DNA from: Hyphomicrobiales bacterium
Lineage (GTDB): Bacteria; Pseudomonadota; Alphaproteobacteria; Rhizobiales; Rhizobiaceae
Direction of reading: 5' to 3'
Assembly (NCBI GenBank): GCA_900471525.1
Contig: UCEZ01000001.1
Coordinates: forward strand, 62,001 to 126,000
DNA length: 64,000 nt
Shown: one piece after another, positions 42,846-52,121 of the stretch
Position numbering within the stretch: the stretch's first letter is position 1
Layout of the letters: each line of letters starts with the position of its first letter
Made by a program: the position numbers and the translations under genes
The notes under the pieces: generated by a model
Told to the model about the DNA's origin: nothing
What the model saw: the letters and a program-made list of their open reading frames with translations, nothing else
The model's database searches: none

Positions 42846-43928
42846 ATGAAGGTAATGAGAATGGTCAGGCATTTGTGCGGGGTCGCGTTGCTGGTTTCGC
42901 TGATCTCCAGCGCGGCTTTTCCGGCAGTTGCCGCCGACAATATCACCATTTTCGACTGGTCTGGTTATGAGGACCCGGCGTTCCATCCCGCCTATACCGC
43001 AAAGTATGGCACCGAGCCCGATTTCAGCTTCTTCGGCGACGAGGAAGAGGCGTTCCAGAAACTGCGCTCCGGCTTCAAGTCGGATCTTGCACATCCTTGT
43101 TCGCAAAGCGTCAACAAATGGCGGGAGGCCGGCCTGCTGGAGCCGCTCGATACGGCGAAGCTGACGGCATGGAACGATACGCTGCCTGGCATCAAGGCGA
43201 TGAAAGGGTTGATGACATCGGACGACGGCACCGCCTGGTTCCTGCCGTTCGAATGGGGCAATACGGTGCTGACCTATCGCACCGACACGGTGAAGCCCGA
43301 GGAAATCCAGTCGCTCAAGGCTTTCGCCGATCCGAAGTTCAAGTACCGGGTTTCGATCGGCGACAATGTCGACGATGCGTATGCGCTGGCGAGCCTTGCC
43401 ATCGGGCTCAAGGACTGGACGAAGATGACGGATGCGCAGTTCGCCGAGGCGTCCGCCTTCCTGCGCGAAGTGCACAAGAACGTCCGCCTCTATTGGACAG
43501 ACAATACCGAGGTCAGCCAGGCGATGGCGAGCGGCGAGGTCGATCTCGCCTGGGCCTGGAACGAGACTGCGACGACGCTTCAGAAGGATGGTGTGCCGGC
43601 CGAAGTGAAACGTGATACGGCAGAAGGACTTTCCACCTGGGTTTGCGGTTATGTGCGGCTGAAGGGTGCGGAAGGCGATGAGGCCAAACAGTATGATTTC
43701 CTGAATTCGATCAGCGACCCGGCCATCAGCGGCTACCTTGTCAACGACTGGGGTTATGGACATGCCAATGCCAAGGGTATGGCGTCAGTTGATCCGAAGA
43801 TTTTGGCCGAGAAGGGCTATGCCGACGTTGACAAGTTTACCGACAAGACACTGTTCCAGGCGCCCATGCCAACTGAACTGCATCAGAAGATGATTGCTGA
43901 ATTCGAGAAGATCAAGGCGGGCTATTGA
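42846..43928 (+). CDS. Polyamine-type substrate-binding protein, PotD-like (importer 2)
   Basis: 360 residues with a Sec signal peptide (LCGVALLVSLISSAAFPAVAA) ending near residue 30. The mature protein begins DNITIFDWSGYEDPAF, like PotD/SpuD proteins, and has a WFLPFEWGNTVLTYRTD region. AAAGGAG precedes the ATG. Its permeases and ATPase are encoded on the opposite strand at 45205-48027, an unusual split. It is followed by an overlapping amine oxidase gene, suggesting the ligand is an amine oxidised after uptake. Confidence 0.9.
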   Translation: MKVMRMVRHLCGVALLVSLISSAAFPAVAADNITIFDWSGYEDPAFHPAYTAKYGTEPDFSFFGDEEEAFQKLRSGFKSDLAHPCSQSVNKWREAGLLEPLDTAKLTAWNDTLPGIKAMKGLMTSDDGTAWFLPFEWGNTVLTYRTDTVKPEEIQSLKAFADPKFKYRVSIGDNVDDAYALASLAIGLKDWTKMTDAQFAEASAFLREVHKNVRLYWTDNTEVSQAMASGEVDLAWAWNETATTLQKDGVPAEVKRDTAEGLSTWVCGYVRLKGAEGDEAKQYDFLNSISDPAISGYLVNDWGYGHANAKGMASVDPKILAEKGYADVDKFTDKTLFQAPMPTELHQKMIAEFEKIKAGY

Positions 43929-45241
43929 GCGGATATGATGCGGATGTAATTGTCGTCGGGGCCGGTTTTGCCGGCCTTTCGGCGGCCGATGTGCTGGTTT
44001 CCGCCGGTCACGACGTAATTGTGCTCGAAGCGCGGGGCCGCGTTGGCGGCCGTGTGGAATCGGCCGCCTTTTCCGACGGCGTAAAGGTCGATATCGGCGG
44101 TCAGTTCATCTGCGACGAGATGCCGGGAATCATGGCGCTGACGCGGCGGTTTGGCCTGCCTCTGGTTGAGACGCCGTTGGAGGGTGCCTTCCTGATTCAG
44201 CGGGATTCAAAATCCACCGAACCCGACTACACCTTTGCGGAATCGGGCCGTATCCGGGCCAGGGCAAACAGGATCGATCCTCGCGATCCGGATATTGCCG
44301 GCCTGACGGTGGAGGCGTGGCTCGCTGGGCAAAGCGATCCGCCGGATGTCAAGGCTGGCTATCAGGCAATGATCGAGGGGCTCTGGTGCCGCTCGGTCAG
44401 TGAAATCCCGCTATGGTACGTGATCGACAATGACCGGCGCACCGCCAGCAAAGGCAACGAGCTGCAGTATTTCGTTGAAGGCACGGTTCATGCCGTTGCC
44501 GGGGCCTTGGCGGTGGTGCTTGGCGACCGTTTGCGGCTGGATACGCCCGTCACCCACATCGCTCGCTCGAACGGTTCGGTGACGGTGACTACGGGGAATG
44601 GCGAGGTACTGACTGCACGGCAGGTCATCATTGCCGTGCCGCCGGTGATGGCTTCGCGGATCGCCCATGAACCTGATCTGCCGAAGCCGCTGGCCGACGC
44701 ATTTGGTGCCTGGAAGAGCGGCACGGTCATCAAGGCGCTGATACGATACAAACGGCCTTTCTGGCGCGATCGCGGATTGAGCGGCATGGTCATGTGGCGC
44801 GATGTTCTCGGCCTTTTCGCCTGTGATGTCAGCAGCGATCGGGCATCGGCGCTCGTGGTGTTCGCGGGAGGGCCGCTGGCTGCGGAATGGAGCGGGAAGG
44901 GTGCCGTATTCATTCAGTCAGAAATCACCCGTCGGCTCGTCGCGGCGTTTGGCGGCGAGGCCGGAGTGTATATGGATTTCCGAATGGGCGACTGGGTCGA
45001 TGATCGCTGGAGTGGCGGCGGCTACAGCGACGTGATCGTCGACCTTGAAGCTTATGCCGCGGAGGACATCATCCGGACCGGCGCACCACCGGTTCACTTC
45101 GCCTCATCCGAATTGGCATCATCATTTCCCGCCTATATCGAAGGCGCGATTATTGCCGGCCGCGAGGGCGCCGGGCGCGTGACGGCGGCGTTGCAGGCCC
45201 AGGATCAGTCGGCCAGTGCCACTAGGGCGTCTGGATCATAG
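43925..45241 (+). CDS. Flavin-containing amine oxidase
   Basis: 438 residues. The FAD motif GAGFAG is at 12-17, followed by VIVLEARGRVGGRV (about 31-44), the monoamine-oxidase family hallmark. A C-terminal AYIEGAIIAGREGAGRV completes the FAD site. The start appears to be a TTG at 43925 overlapping the binding-protein stop by four bases (TTGA); no early in-frame ATG exists. It would oxidatively deaminate or dealkylate an imported amine. The 3' end overlaps the convergent ATPase gene by 37 bases. Confidence 0.87.
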   Translation: MSGYDADVIVVGAGFAGLSAADVLVSAGHDVIVLEARGRVGGRVESAAFSDGVKVDIGGQFICDEMPGIMALTRRFGLPLVETPLEGAFLIQRDSKSTEPDYTFAESGRIRARANRIDPRDPDIAGLTVEAWLAGQSDPPDVKAGYQAMIEGLWCRSVSEIPLWYVIDNDRRTASKGNELQYFVEGTVHAVAGALAVVLGDRLRLDTPVTHIARSNGSVTVTTGNGEVLTARQVIIAVPPVMASRIAHEPDLPKPLADAFGAWKSGTVIKALIRYKRPFWRDRGLSGMVMWRDVLGLFACDVSSDRASALVVFAGGPLAAEWSGKGAVFIQSEITRRLVAAFGGEAGVYMDFRMGDWVDDRWSGGGYSDVIVDLEAYAAEDIIRTGAPPVHFASSELASSFPAYIEGAIIAGREGAGRVTAALQAQDQSASATRASGS

Positions 45242-46293
45242 GCGAGCCGGATCGGGGCGCCGACAGGAATGTCGTCAGCGCCGAAATTGTTGGTTTCTGA
45301 TACCGACAATGGTTTTTCAAGACCCGGCACATCGACGATCAAATGGGTGATCTCGCCGAAATAGTGACGGTCGACCACCAGGCCCGTGACTTCGCAATCG
45401 GCCTTGGCGTCATCCCAGAGAACCCGCAGGCGTTCCGGTCGTATGCCGATCGTCGCCTGGCCATTGCTGGCGGCGAAGCCGCGCGGTTTGGTGACGGTGA
45501 CGTTGCCGAAGCGGGCGGTTTCGACGGAGAGATTGATGGCGCTTTCGCCGGTGATCCTGGCCTGCATGAAATTCATGCCGCCGAGGAAATCCGCTACCTG
45601 ACGGGTCAGGGGATGCTGATAGATTTCCTTCGGTGTTGCGACCTGGGCGATCCTGCCGCCAAACATCACGGCGATCCGGTCCGACATGGCCAGGGCTTCA
45701 TACTGGTCGTGCGTCACCAGGACGAAGGTAATGCCGACGGCTTTTTGCAGGGTGCGCAGCTCGACCTGCATCTCCTCGCGCAGTTTCTTGTCCAGCGCCG
45801 ACAGCGGCTCGTCGAGCAGGAGCACCTTCGGCCGCATCACCAGTGCCCGGGCAAGGGCGACGCGCTGGCGTTGGCCGCCGGAAAGCTCGTGCGCCTTGCG
45901 TTTGCTCAAGTGGGCAAGCCGCACCTGTTCCAGCGCATCGCCGACGCGGCGGCGTTCTTCCGCTGCGTCGAGCTTGAGGCGTTTCAAACCGTAGGCGACG
46001 TTTTCCTCGACGTTCAGGTGCGGGAAGATCGCGTAGTTCTGGAAGACCATATTGGTCGGTCGCTTGTTGGGCGGCAGATCGATCGCCGACCGGCCGTCGA
46101 TGCGGATATCGCCAGAGGTGGGCGTGTCGAAGCCGGCGATCGAGCGCAGCAAGGTGGTCTTGCCGCAACCGGAAGGGCCGAGCAGCGAGAAGAACTCGCC
46201 GGCGCCGATATCGAGCGTCACGTCATCGAGCGCCTTATAGATGCCGTAGTAGCGGCTGACGGCGTCGATCTCGATCATGGGTTTTTCAGCCAT
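45205..46293 (-). CDS. ABC transporter ATPase, PotA-like (importer 2)
   Basis: 362 residues. Walker A is GPSGCGKTT, the signature LSGGQRQRVALARAL, Walker B VLLLDEPLSALDKKLR, followed by a TOBE-like C-terminus. It is third in the minus-strand run of permease, permease, ATPase, and overlaps the preceding permease by eight bases. It powers uptake with the binding protein encoded at 42846. Confidence 0.92.
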   Translation of the reverse strand: MAEKPMIEIDAVSRYYGIYKALDDVTLDIGAGEFFSLLGPSGCGKTTLLRSIAGFDTPTSGDIRIDGRSAIDLPPNKRPTNMVFQNYAIFPHLNVEENVAYGLKRLKLDAAEERRRVGDALEQVRLAHLSKRKAHELSGGQRQRVALARALVMRPKVLLLDEPLSALDKKLREEMQVELRTLQKAVGITFVLVTHDQYEALAMSDRIAVMFGGRIAQVATPKEIYQHPLTRQVADFLGGMNFMQARITGESAINLSVETARFGNVTVTKPRGFAASNGQATIGIRPERLRVLWDDAKADCEVTGLVVDRHYFGEITHLIVDVPGLEKPLSVSETNNFGADDIPVGAPIRLAYDPDALVALAD

Positions 46294-47110
46294 GGGCGGC
46301 AGCTCCAGCTTTGAGGCGGTGTTCGGCGCGGCGGCGCAGGATTTCGGCGGATGTGACCAAGATAATCGACAGGGCGATCATGATGCTGCCCAGTGCCAGC
46401 ACGCTCGGCAGTTTGGCGGCGAAGCGCAGCTGCCCCCAGATATAGACCGGCAGCGTCGGCTCGGTGCCCGACAAGAAGAAGGCGAGAATGAACTCGTCCA
46501 GTGAGATGGTGAAGGAGACCAGCAGGCTGGAGATGATCGCAGGCGCCACGACCGGCAGCGTTACCCGACGGAAGGTGCCGAAGGCCGTTTCGCCGAGGTC
46601 GAGCGAGGCCTCTTCCAACGAGCGGTCGAAACCGTCGAAACCGGAGATTAGCACGGTCAGCGCATAGGGCAGGCAGAACACTGTCTGGCCGAGAATGACT
46701 GTTGCCAGCGACAGTTCGATGCCGAGCTGCAGCACGATCATCAGCAGCGACACGGCGACGATGATTTCCGGCAGGAAGAGCGGCGCCATCAACAACCCTG
46801 TCGCGGCGCGCTGGCCACGGAACTTGTAGCGGGTGACGGCGCGGGCGGCACAGATGGCAAGGCCGGTGGAGAGAATGGAAACAGTGATGCCGACGATCAG
46901 GCTGTTGCGCGCGGCTTCGAGCATCACCGTATTGCCCCAGAGCGAGGCGTACCATTTGGTAGTGAAGCCGGCGAGGGGGAAGGTCGTTGACGCGGCATTG
47001 TTGAACGAGAAGATCGGCAGAAGCAGGATCGGCAGATAGAGAAAGGCAAGGTAGGCCGTCACGTAAGCCGGCAGCCAGCGGGATTTCTGAATACCGTGCC
47101 GCCCGCTCAT
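46286..47110 (-). CDS. ABC transporter permease, PotC-like (importer 2)
   Basis: 274 residues with six membrane helices and the EAA loop DRSLEEASLDLGETAFGTFRRVTLPVVAPAI. A YATALY-like beginning (YVTAYLAFLYLPILLLPIFSFNNA) is typical of PotC/YdcV. It overlaps the upstream permease by four bases (ATGA). Confidence 0.92.
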   Translation of the reverse strand: MSGRHGIQKSRWLPAYVTAYLAFLYLPILLLPIFSFNNAASTTFPLAGFTTKWYASLWGNTVMLEAARNSLIVGITVSILSTGLAICAARAVTRYKFRGQRAATGLLMAPLFLPEIIVAVSLLMIVLQLGIELSLATVILGQTVFCLPYALTVLISGFDGFDRSLEEASLDLGETAFGTFRRVTLPVVAPAIISSLLVSFTISLDEFILAFFLSGTEPTLPVYIWGQLRFAAKLPSVLALGSIMIALSIILVTSAEILRRRAEHRLKAGAAAHG

Positions 47111-48027
47111 CGGATGCGCCTCACGAAGAGTTTGAGCACCAGCACCGTGAGCCCGGCCATGGCGGAGACGACCACCATGGTGGTGACGGAGAGAGCCGCG
47201 CCGAGTGGCCAGTTGGCGCCCTTGCCGAATTGCGCCTGGATGGCGGTGGCGATCATCACGCCGTCCTTGCCGCCGACCAGCTTCGGCGTCACATAGTCGC
47301 CGACGGTCGGGATCATCACGATCAGGAAAGCGGAGACGATGCCTGGCAGCGACAGCGGCAGGGTGACCCGCAGGAAGCTCCAGAACTTGTTGTCGCCGAG
47401 ATCATGCGCCGCCTCGATCAGCGACCGGTCGATCTTTTCGAGCGAAACGTAGATCGGCAGAATGGCGAAGGCGGCCCAGCTGTGGACCAGTGTGATGATC
47501 ACGGCGTTGGAATTGTAGAGCAGCGTCGTCACGGGCTTGTCGATCAGCCCCGTCGACATCAGCCCGGTATTAAGCACGCCCTGATACCCGAGAATGACCT
47601 TCCACGACATCACGCGCAGCAGATAGCTCGTCCAGCACGGCACGGTTATCAGGAACAGCCAGAGGTTCTTGTGGACGCCGCCGTGGAAAGAGATGAACCA
47701 GGCGACGGGATAGGAACAGGCGACGGTGATGACGCTGACGGCGAGCGAGATGGTGAGGGAGCGCCAGAGCAGGTCGCGGTAGATCGGTTCCGTCAGGGCG
47801 ACGCGGTAGTTCTCGAGCGTAAAGCTGCGATCGATGGTGAGGTAGTCCTGGGACCAGAAGCTGTAGGCGATGACGATGAGAACAGGCAGGAAGAGAAGCG
47901 CAAGGGCATAAAGCAAGGTAGGCGAGATCAGAGTCAGGCCATTTGCCTCGTCGCTCGAAGCCCAGCGGCGACCGGCAGCTGGCGGCACATTGATTTCCGT
48001 TTGCGCAGTGCCCGGCAACGCCACCAT
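47107..48027 (-). CDS. ABC transporter permease, PotB-like (importer 2)
   Basis: 306 residues from the ATG at 48027. The frame extends another 57 codons upstream, but that stretch is not permease-like and runs back to the operator region. There are six helices and the EAA loop DRSLIEAAHDLGDNKFWSFLRVTLPLSLPGI. First gene of the transport run. Operator 2 lies 155-175 bases upstream and is shared with the divergent aminotransferase. Confidence 0.88.
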   Translation of the reverse strand: MVALPGTAQTEINVPPAAGRRWASSDEANGLTLISPTLLYALALLFLPVLIVIAYSFWSQDYLTIDRSFTLENYRVALTEPIYRDLLWRSLTISLAVSVITVACSYPVAWFISFHGGVHKNLWLFLITVPCWTSYLLRVMSWKVILGYQGVLNTGLMSTGLIDKPVTTLLYNSNAVIITLVHSWAAFAILPIYVSLEKIDRSLIEAAHDLGDNKFWSFLRVTLPLSLPGIVSAFLIVMIPTVGDYVTPKLVGGKDGVMIATAIQAQFGKGANWPLGAALSVTTMVVVSAMAGLTVLVLKLFVRRIR

Positions 48028-48182
48028 CAGCGCCACCTTTCCGGCTTGGTGCCGGTGCAGCAGTGAAAATGCAGGGATCGTATCATGCCATCCGTCCCGG
48101 GCGGTTTTCCGCCTGTTCTTTTGTTCCCGATTTGAGAATGAGCGCAAAACGGGATTGAACGCAAGTGTTTTTTCTGCCAATA

Positions 48183-48202
48183 TTGATTGAACGGACATTC
48201 AA
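48183..48202. promoter_or_regulatory. BetI-type operator 2
   Basis: TTGATTGAACGGACATTCAA, with symmetric arms TTGAA and TTCAA. It shares TGAACGNNCATTCAA with operator 3. It lies between the divergent permease operon and aminotransferase gene, 76 bases from the aminotransferase ATG. The core is less symmetric than in operators 1 and 3. Confidence 0.65.
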
Positions 48203-48277
48203 AATAAACAGAATTGATGTTTTTTATCAATTTGTTGATTTAAAATAATGTCCATAAATTATTTGTGGAGATTGTGA

Positions 48278-49690
48278 ATGGCGGCCAAACGCGAAGACGT
48301 GATCGGCTCTTTTGAAGCCCCGGAAGACATGGCGGCCCTGGCCAGGGATCACCTTGTCCAGCCGTGGCCCACGGCGGGCGAAATCGGTGCGGAAGCACGC
48401 GGCGGTATCGTCAGCGGCGACGGCATCTATGTCATCGACGGCGAGGGGCGACGGCTGATCGATGGCCCCGCCGGAATGTGGTGCGTCAATGCCGGCCACC
48501 GGCGCAAGGAACTGGCCGACGTGCTCTATCAGCAGGCGATGGATCTTTCCTACAATTCGCCCTGGTACACGATGAACGAGCCGTCGGTGACGCTGTCGGC
48601 GCGGCTTGCCGGCCATGCGCCCGGCGATCTCAATCACGTTTTCTACACGACCGGCGGTTCCTCGGCAGTCGAGACGGCGTTGCGCTTCATGCAGTTCGCC
48701 AACAATGTGAAGGGCCGGACGGAGAAAAAGCTGATCGTCTCGCGGCAGGGCGGCTATCATGGCTCGACCTATCTGTCGGCATCGCTGAATGGCCGTCCGC
48801 GCGATCAGGACTGGATGGATAGTGCAGCCGATCAGGTGATCAAGCTCACCTGTCCAAATCCATTCCGCCGGCCCGAGGGCATGACCGAGGCAGTATTCTG
48901 CGATTTCCTTGTCGAGGAATTCCGTGCGGTCATCGAGGCAAGGGGGGCCGATCGCATCGGCGCGTTCGTTGCTGAACCGGTCATGGCGTCGGGCGGTGTC
49001 ATCGTGCCGCCGGAAGGCTATCTGCGGCGGATGCGGGCGCTTTGTGCCGAGAACGACATCCTTTTCATCGCTGATGAGGTGGTGACTGCCTTCGGGCGGC
49101 TGGGACACGTCTTTGCTTCGAAGGATGTCTTTGGCATTGAACCGGACATGATCACCTTCGCCAAGGGCGTGACCTCAGGCTATTTTCCGCTCGGCGGCGT
49201 GATGATCTCGTCTCGCCTGTTCGAGGAACTGCGGCGCTCCAATCACCCGGATGCGATGTTCGCGCATGGGCTGACCTATTCCAGCCATCCGATCGGCTGC
49301 GCGGTGGCACTGAAGAACCTCGATATCCTGGAAGAGGGCCTGCTCGATCATACGCGTGTGGTGTCGGCGCATTTTCAGTCGAGTCTGAAAACGCTGGAGG
49401 ATCTGCCTTTGGTGGGCGAGGTTCGCGGTCTTGGGTTGATGGCCTGCGTCGAATGTGTCGCCGATCGTGTCCACAACAACCCGCTGACGCTTGATCTCGA
49501 AGTCGGAAAACGCATCGACAAACATTGCCAGGAACTCGGGCTTCTGGTGCGGCCGCTCATCAACATGTGCGTGATGTCGCCGCCGCTGACCATCACCGTG
49601 CCGCAAATCGACGAAATGACGGCTATCCTGCGCAGCAGCATCCGCCGGACCATGGACGAGCTGGTGCGCGAGGGGCTCTGGCACGGCTAA
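48278..49690 (+). CDS. Class III PLP aminotransferase (diamine/omega-amine type)
   Basis: 470 residues. The PLP lysine is Lys296 in FAKGVTSGYFPLGG, and the Asp contacting the pyridine nitrogen lies in LFIADEVVTAFGR. YTTGGSSAVETALRF binds the phosphate. It resembles putrescine/beta-alanine/omega-amino acid:pyruvate aminotransferases such as SpuC. It would remove a terminal amino group from an imported amine or its breakdown product. Operator 2 lies upstream, and tandem terminators follow. Confidence 0.9.
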   Translation: MAAKREDVIGSFEAPEDMAALARDHLVQPWPTAGEIGAEARGGIVSGDGIYVIDGEGRRLIDGPAGMWCVNAGHRRKELADVLYQQAMDLSYNSPWYTMNEPSVTLSARLAGHAPGDLNHVFYTTGGSSAVETALRFMQFANNVKGRTEKKLIVSRQGGYHGSTYLSASLNGRPRDQDWMDSAADQVIKLTCPNPFRRPEGMTEAVFCDFLVEEFRAVIEARGADRIGAFVAEPVMASGGVIVPPEGYLRRMRALCAENDILFIADEVVTAFGRLGHVFASKDVFGIEPDMITFAKGVTSGYFPLGGVMISSRLFEELRRSNHPDAMFAHGLTYSSHPIGCAVALKNLDILEEGLLDHTRVVSAHFQSSLKTLEDLPLVGEVRGLGLMACVECVADRVHNNPLTLDLEVGKRIDKHCQELGLLVRPLINMCVMSPPLTITVPQIDEMTAILRSSIRRTMDELVREGLWHG

Positions 49691-49703
49691 CGGAAGCATT
49701 GTC

Positions 49704-49770
49704 TTGAGCATGGCATCCATTCCCCGCCATGCTCAATTTTAAAGGGCCGGTTTTGCCGGCCCTTTCCTTT
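49704..49770. terminator. Tandem terminators between convergent genes
   Basis: Hairpin 1 has 11-base arms TTGAGCATGGC/GCCATGCTCAA (49704-49714, 49726-49736) followed by TTTT. Hairpin 2 has 10-base arms AAAGGGCCGG/CCGGCCCTTT (49741-49750, 49756-49765) followed by CCTTTT. They should end the aminotransferase transcript, and may serve the minus-strand oxygenase transcript too. Confidence 0.88.
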
Positions 49771-49776
49771 TGCACT

Positions 49777-50979
49777 TTACGGCTTGGCGGATCGCAATTG
49801 GCTGTTCACCTCGGCCATGTCCCGCTCGTCCGGCGCCTTTGGGAGATTCATTACCGGCAGAATAGCGCGCAGGTGGTCGTGATGGGTGCGCACCCCATAT
49901 TCGAGGTCGGACAGATAGAAGCCGCTGAAGGCCTTGGAGGTCATGGATTCGTTCGACCAGACGGTCAACTGCACGTCCTCGGCCTGAGTGTCGCGATCGA
50001 TGCGGTGGGCGAGGTAGCGGGCGGCGCGCTGTTCGCGCGTCTCGTCATGGTAACGGTAGATGCCGCCACGCAGCAGCGTCTTGCCGGTCGATAGCGGGAA
50101 TTCCTGATAGAACTGCACGGCCTCGGGTGTCACCGCGATCACCGCGTTGGCGAAGATGCCGTAGTAGATCCAGGCCCTGCGCAGGTGCTCCGGCAGATGC
50201 GTCGCTTCCGGGGCGATGGCGACATAGTTGCGCACGCTCCAGCGCCGTCCGGCATGCGGATTGTAAGTGGCGAAGGAGCGGCAGAGACCGTTGACGAAGG
50301 GCTCGTCATAATAGGTCGAGCCATAGAGATCCTGCAGTGCCGGATGGGCCATTGCCACGTGATAGCCCTCGTTGTCGACGTCGCGGACCGATTTCCAGTT
50401 GACCGGCGAGACCTGCGTCCAAAGATTGCCCGCGGCGACCATCTCTTCGGTTCTGTATTCGCCGAGTTCGGTCGCGAAAGGTTGCATCAGGTCGGCGACG
50501 GAGGGCTGCGGGCCGGGCGCGAAGCGGATGAAGACGAAACCCATCCAGACCTCCAGGTCGAGCGGCATGAGCCCGAATTCCTGCTTGTCGAGCGGTGGGA
50601 AGGAACGCGGACGGGCAGCACCGCGCAGCGTGCCGTCCAGATTGTAGACCCAGCCGTGGAACGGACAGACGAGCGCGTTGCGGCACGTTCCCTTGTCGTC
50701 GGCAACGACACGTGAGCCGCGGTGGCGGCAGATATTGTGGAAGCCGCGAACGATGCCACCCTGATCGCGCAGGATCAGCGCGCGCTCTCCGACTACATCC
50801 ATCGTGATGTAATTGCCAGGCTCCGGTACGTCCGAGAGATGGCAGGCGATTTGCCAATGCTCGCGGAAAACATGTTGTTTTTCAAGCTCCAGCAGGGCGT
50901 CGCTGTGATAGCACCAGCCGGGCAGGCCGCGGCGATCCCAGTCATTGGGTACGCTGATATTCCGGGTCATTTCGTTCAT
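49777..50979 (-). CDS. Rieske-type oxygenase alpha subunit, betaine-demethylase-like
   Basis: About 400 residues from the ATG at 50979; the frame opens at 51009, but that codon is inside operator 3. The Rieske cluster ligands are Cys84, His86 (CRHRG), Cys105 and His108 (CPFHGW). The mononuclear iron site is in DNEGYHVAMAHPAL. It belongs to the ring-hydroxylating-oxygenase family branch that includes N-demethylases such as GbcA and stachydrine demethylase. No reductase gene is adjacent, so electrons must come from elsewhere. Context favours oxidative N-demethylation over ring hydroxylation. Confidence 0.85.
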   Translation of the reverse strand: MNEMTRNISVPNDWDRRGLPGWCYHSDALLELEKQHVFREHWQIACHLSDVPEPGNYITMDVVGERALILRDQGGIVRGFHNICRHRGSRVVADDKGTCRNALVCPFHGWVYNLDGTLRGAARPRSFPPLDKQEFGLMPLDLEVWMGFVFIRFAPGPQPSVADLMQPFATELGEYRTEEMVAAGNLWTQVSPVNWKSVRDVDNEGYHVAMAHPALQDLYGSTYYDEPFVNGLCRSFATYNPHAGRRWSVRNYVAIAPEATHLPEHLRRAWIYYGIFANAVIAVTPEAVQFYQEFPLSTGKTLLRGGIYRYHDETREQRAARYLAHRIDRDTQAEDVQLTVWSNESMTSKAFSGFYLSDLEYGVRTHHDHLRAILPVMNLPKAPDERDMAEVNSQLRSAKP

Positions 50980-50994
50980 GAACTTTCCCATATT

Positions 50995-51013
50995 TTGCTG
51001 AACGTTCATTCAA
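50995..51013. promoter_or_regulatory. BetI-type operator 3
   Basis: TTGCTGAACGTTCATTCAA, with a perfect core palindrome TGAACGTTCA (50999-51008), 15 bases upstream of the chosen oxygenase start. It is the best-symmetric of the three sites and matches the BetI motif TGAACGTTCA as I remember it. Confidence 0.75.
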
Positions 51014-51166
51014 TATAATCATACTTTCCTATAAAAAGGAATAGCTTGTGGAGTTGTAGTTCTCGTGAAATTTGGCACGCGAACGGTTTTTTCTGCCGAA
51101 GGAACCCGCTTTCCGGAATTTCGCGGTAGCGAACTTCCCTATTTCTCAGGCGACCCGTCGCGAAAC

Positions 51167-51973
51167 TTATTTATCCAGTTCCGGATAGACCCGATCAAGA
51201 AAACCGGGACGCAGTTTCTCGCCCATCATGCAGTCGGAGGCAGGGGCGATCTGAACCGGAACGATCCGTTCCGCCGGTTGCTGGCGGCTGACCTCCATCA
51301 CCAGTTTCTGCCGAATGGCGACGGCGAAATCCTCAGGTTGGTGTACCGGCAGGACGAAGGATCCGGGGCCGCCGATGACGCAGTCGGCATAGTAACGGTC
51401 GAGCGAGCCTTGCGTGCCGGATGGGCGGATGAGAATGGCAAGGCCGTTGATGACGATGCCGCTGGCGACTGCCGCGTCGCGGGCAGGATCGACCGGTGGT
51501 CCAAGATTGTTAGGCCCGTCACCGGACACGTCGATCACCCGGCGCATCGGATCATGGGGGCTGGCTGCGATGAGTTTCGCCGCAAAGGAGATCGCATTGG
51601 AAATGGATGTACCCCGGCGAGTGTAGACGGGCCGGGAGGCAAGCTGTTCGGCGAAGGCGGCGGCATCCTCAGCGTCGTCAATCAACTGCCAGCCGGCGAC
51701 GGAGGTTTCGTTGACGCTGCCCGCCCATTCGAAATAGTTGATGGCGATGCGGCCGTTGAGGCCAGCCGTCACCGCGTTGATGAAATCCGGATGGCGCAGG
51801 GCCTCGACATAGCCCATGCGTTGTACCCGTGCCTCTTCGAGATCCATCGAGCCTGACATGTCGACGGCGAGCACCAGCGCGACATCGACCTGCGCAACGT
51901 CGGCCGCCGGCGTGACGGCAGCGCCCGAGAGACTTAAAAGCATCGCAAGTGTTGTGAACATTATGTCATCCAA
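51167..51973 (-). CDS. DUF1194 protein, exported VWA-type
   Basis: 268 residues with an N-terminal signal peptide (MFTTLAMLLSLSGAAVTPAADVA) and a von Willebrand A-like fold. The metal site is DMSGSM at 38-43, and DVSGDGPNN follows in the middle. This matches DUF1194, a family of unknown function common in rhizobia. An ATG at 51961 is an alternative start. It appears monocistronic and unrelated to the amine cluster. Confidence 0.85.
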   Translation of the reverse strand: MDDIMFTTLAMLLSLSGAAVTPAADVAQVDVALVLAVDMSGSMDLEEARVQRMGYVEALRHPDFINAVTAGLNGRIAINYFEWAGSVNETSVAGWQLIDDAEDAAAFAEQLASRPVYTRRGTSISNAISFAAKLIAASPHDPMRRVIDVSGDGPNNLGPPVDPARDAAVASGIVINGLAILIRPSGTQGSLDRYYADCVIGGPGSFVLPVHQPEDFAVAIRQKLVMEVSRQQPAERIVPVQIAPASDCMMGEKLRPGFLDRVYPELDK

Positions 51974-52121
51974 TCACTGCTGCCGATCGTAAGAAGCAAA
52001 AAGTGTAGCACAGGTCCTTCGTCAGGCGATGGTTTCGGATGCCGGCGAGTTCAACAATCGGTGATTTGCCGATGTGGTGACTATGTGCTGAAACTTGCGG
52101 TTGACCGGAGTGCCCGATGCA

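Noticed and set aside
51065-51856. Plus-strand open frame of ~260 codons
   Set aside because: It is antisense to the DUF1194 gene, which has a signal peptide and a metal-site motif; the plus frame has none.
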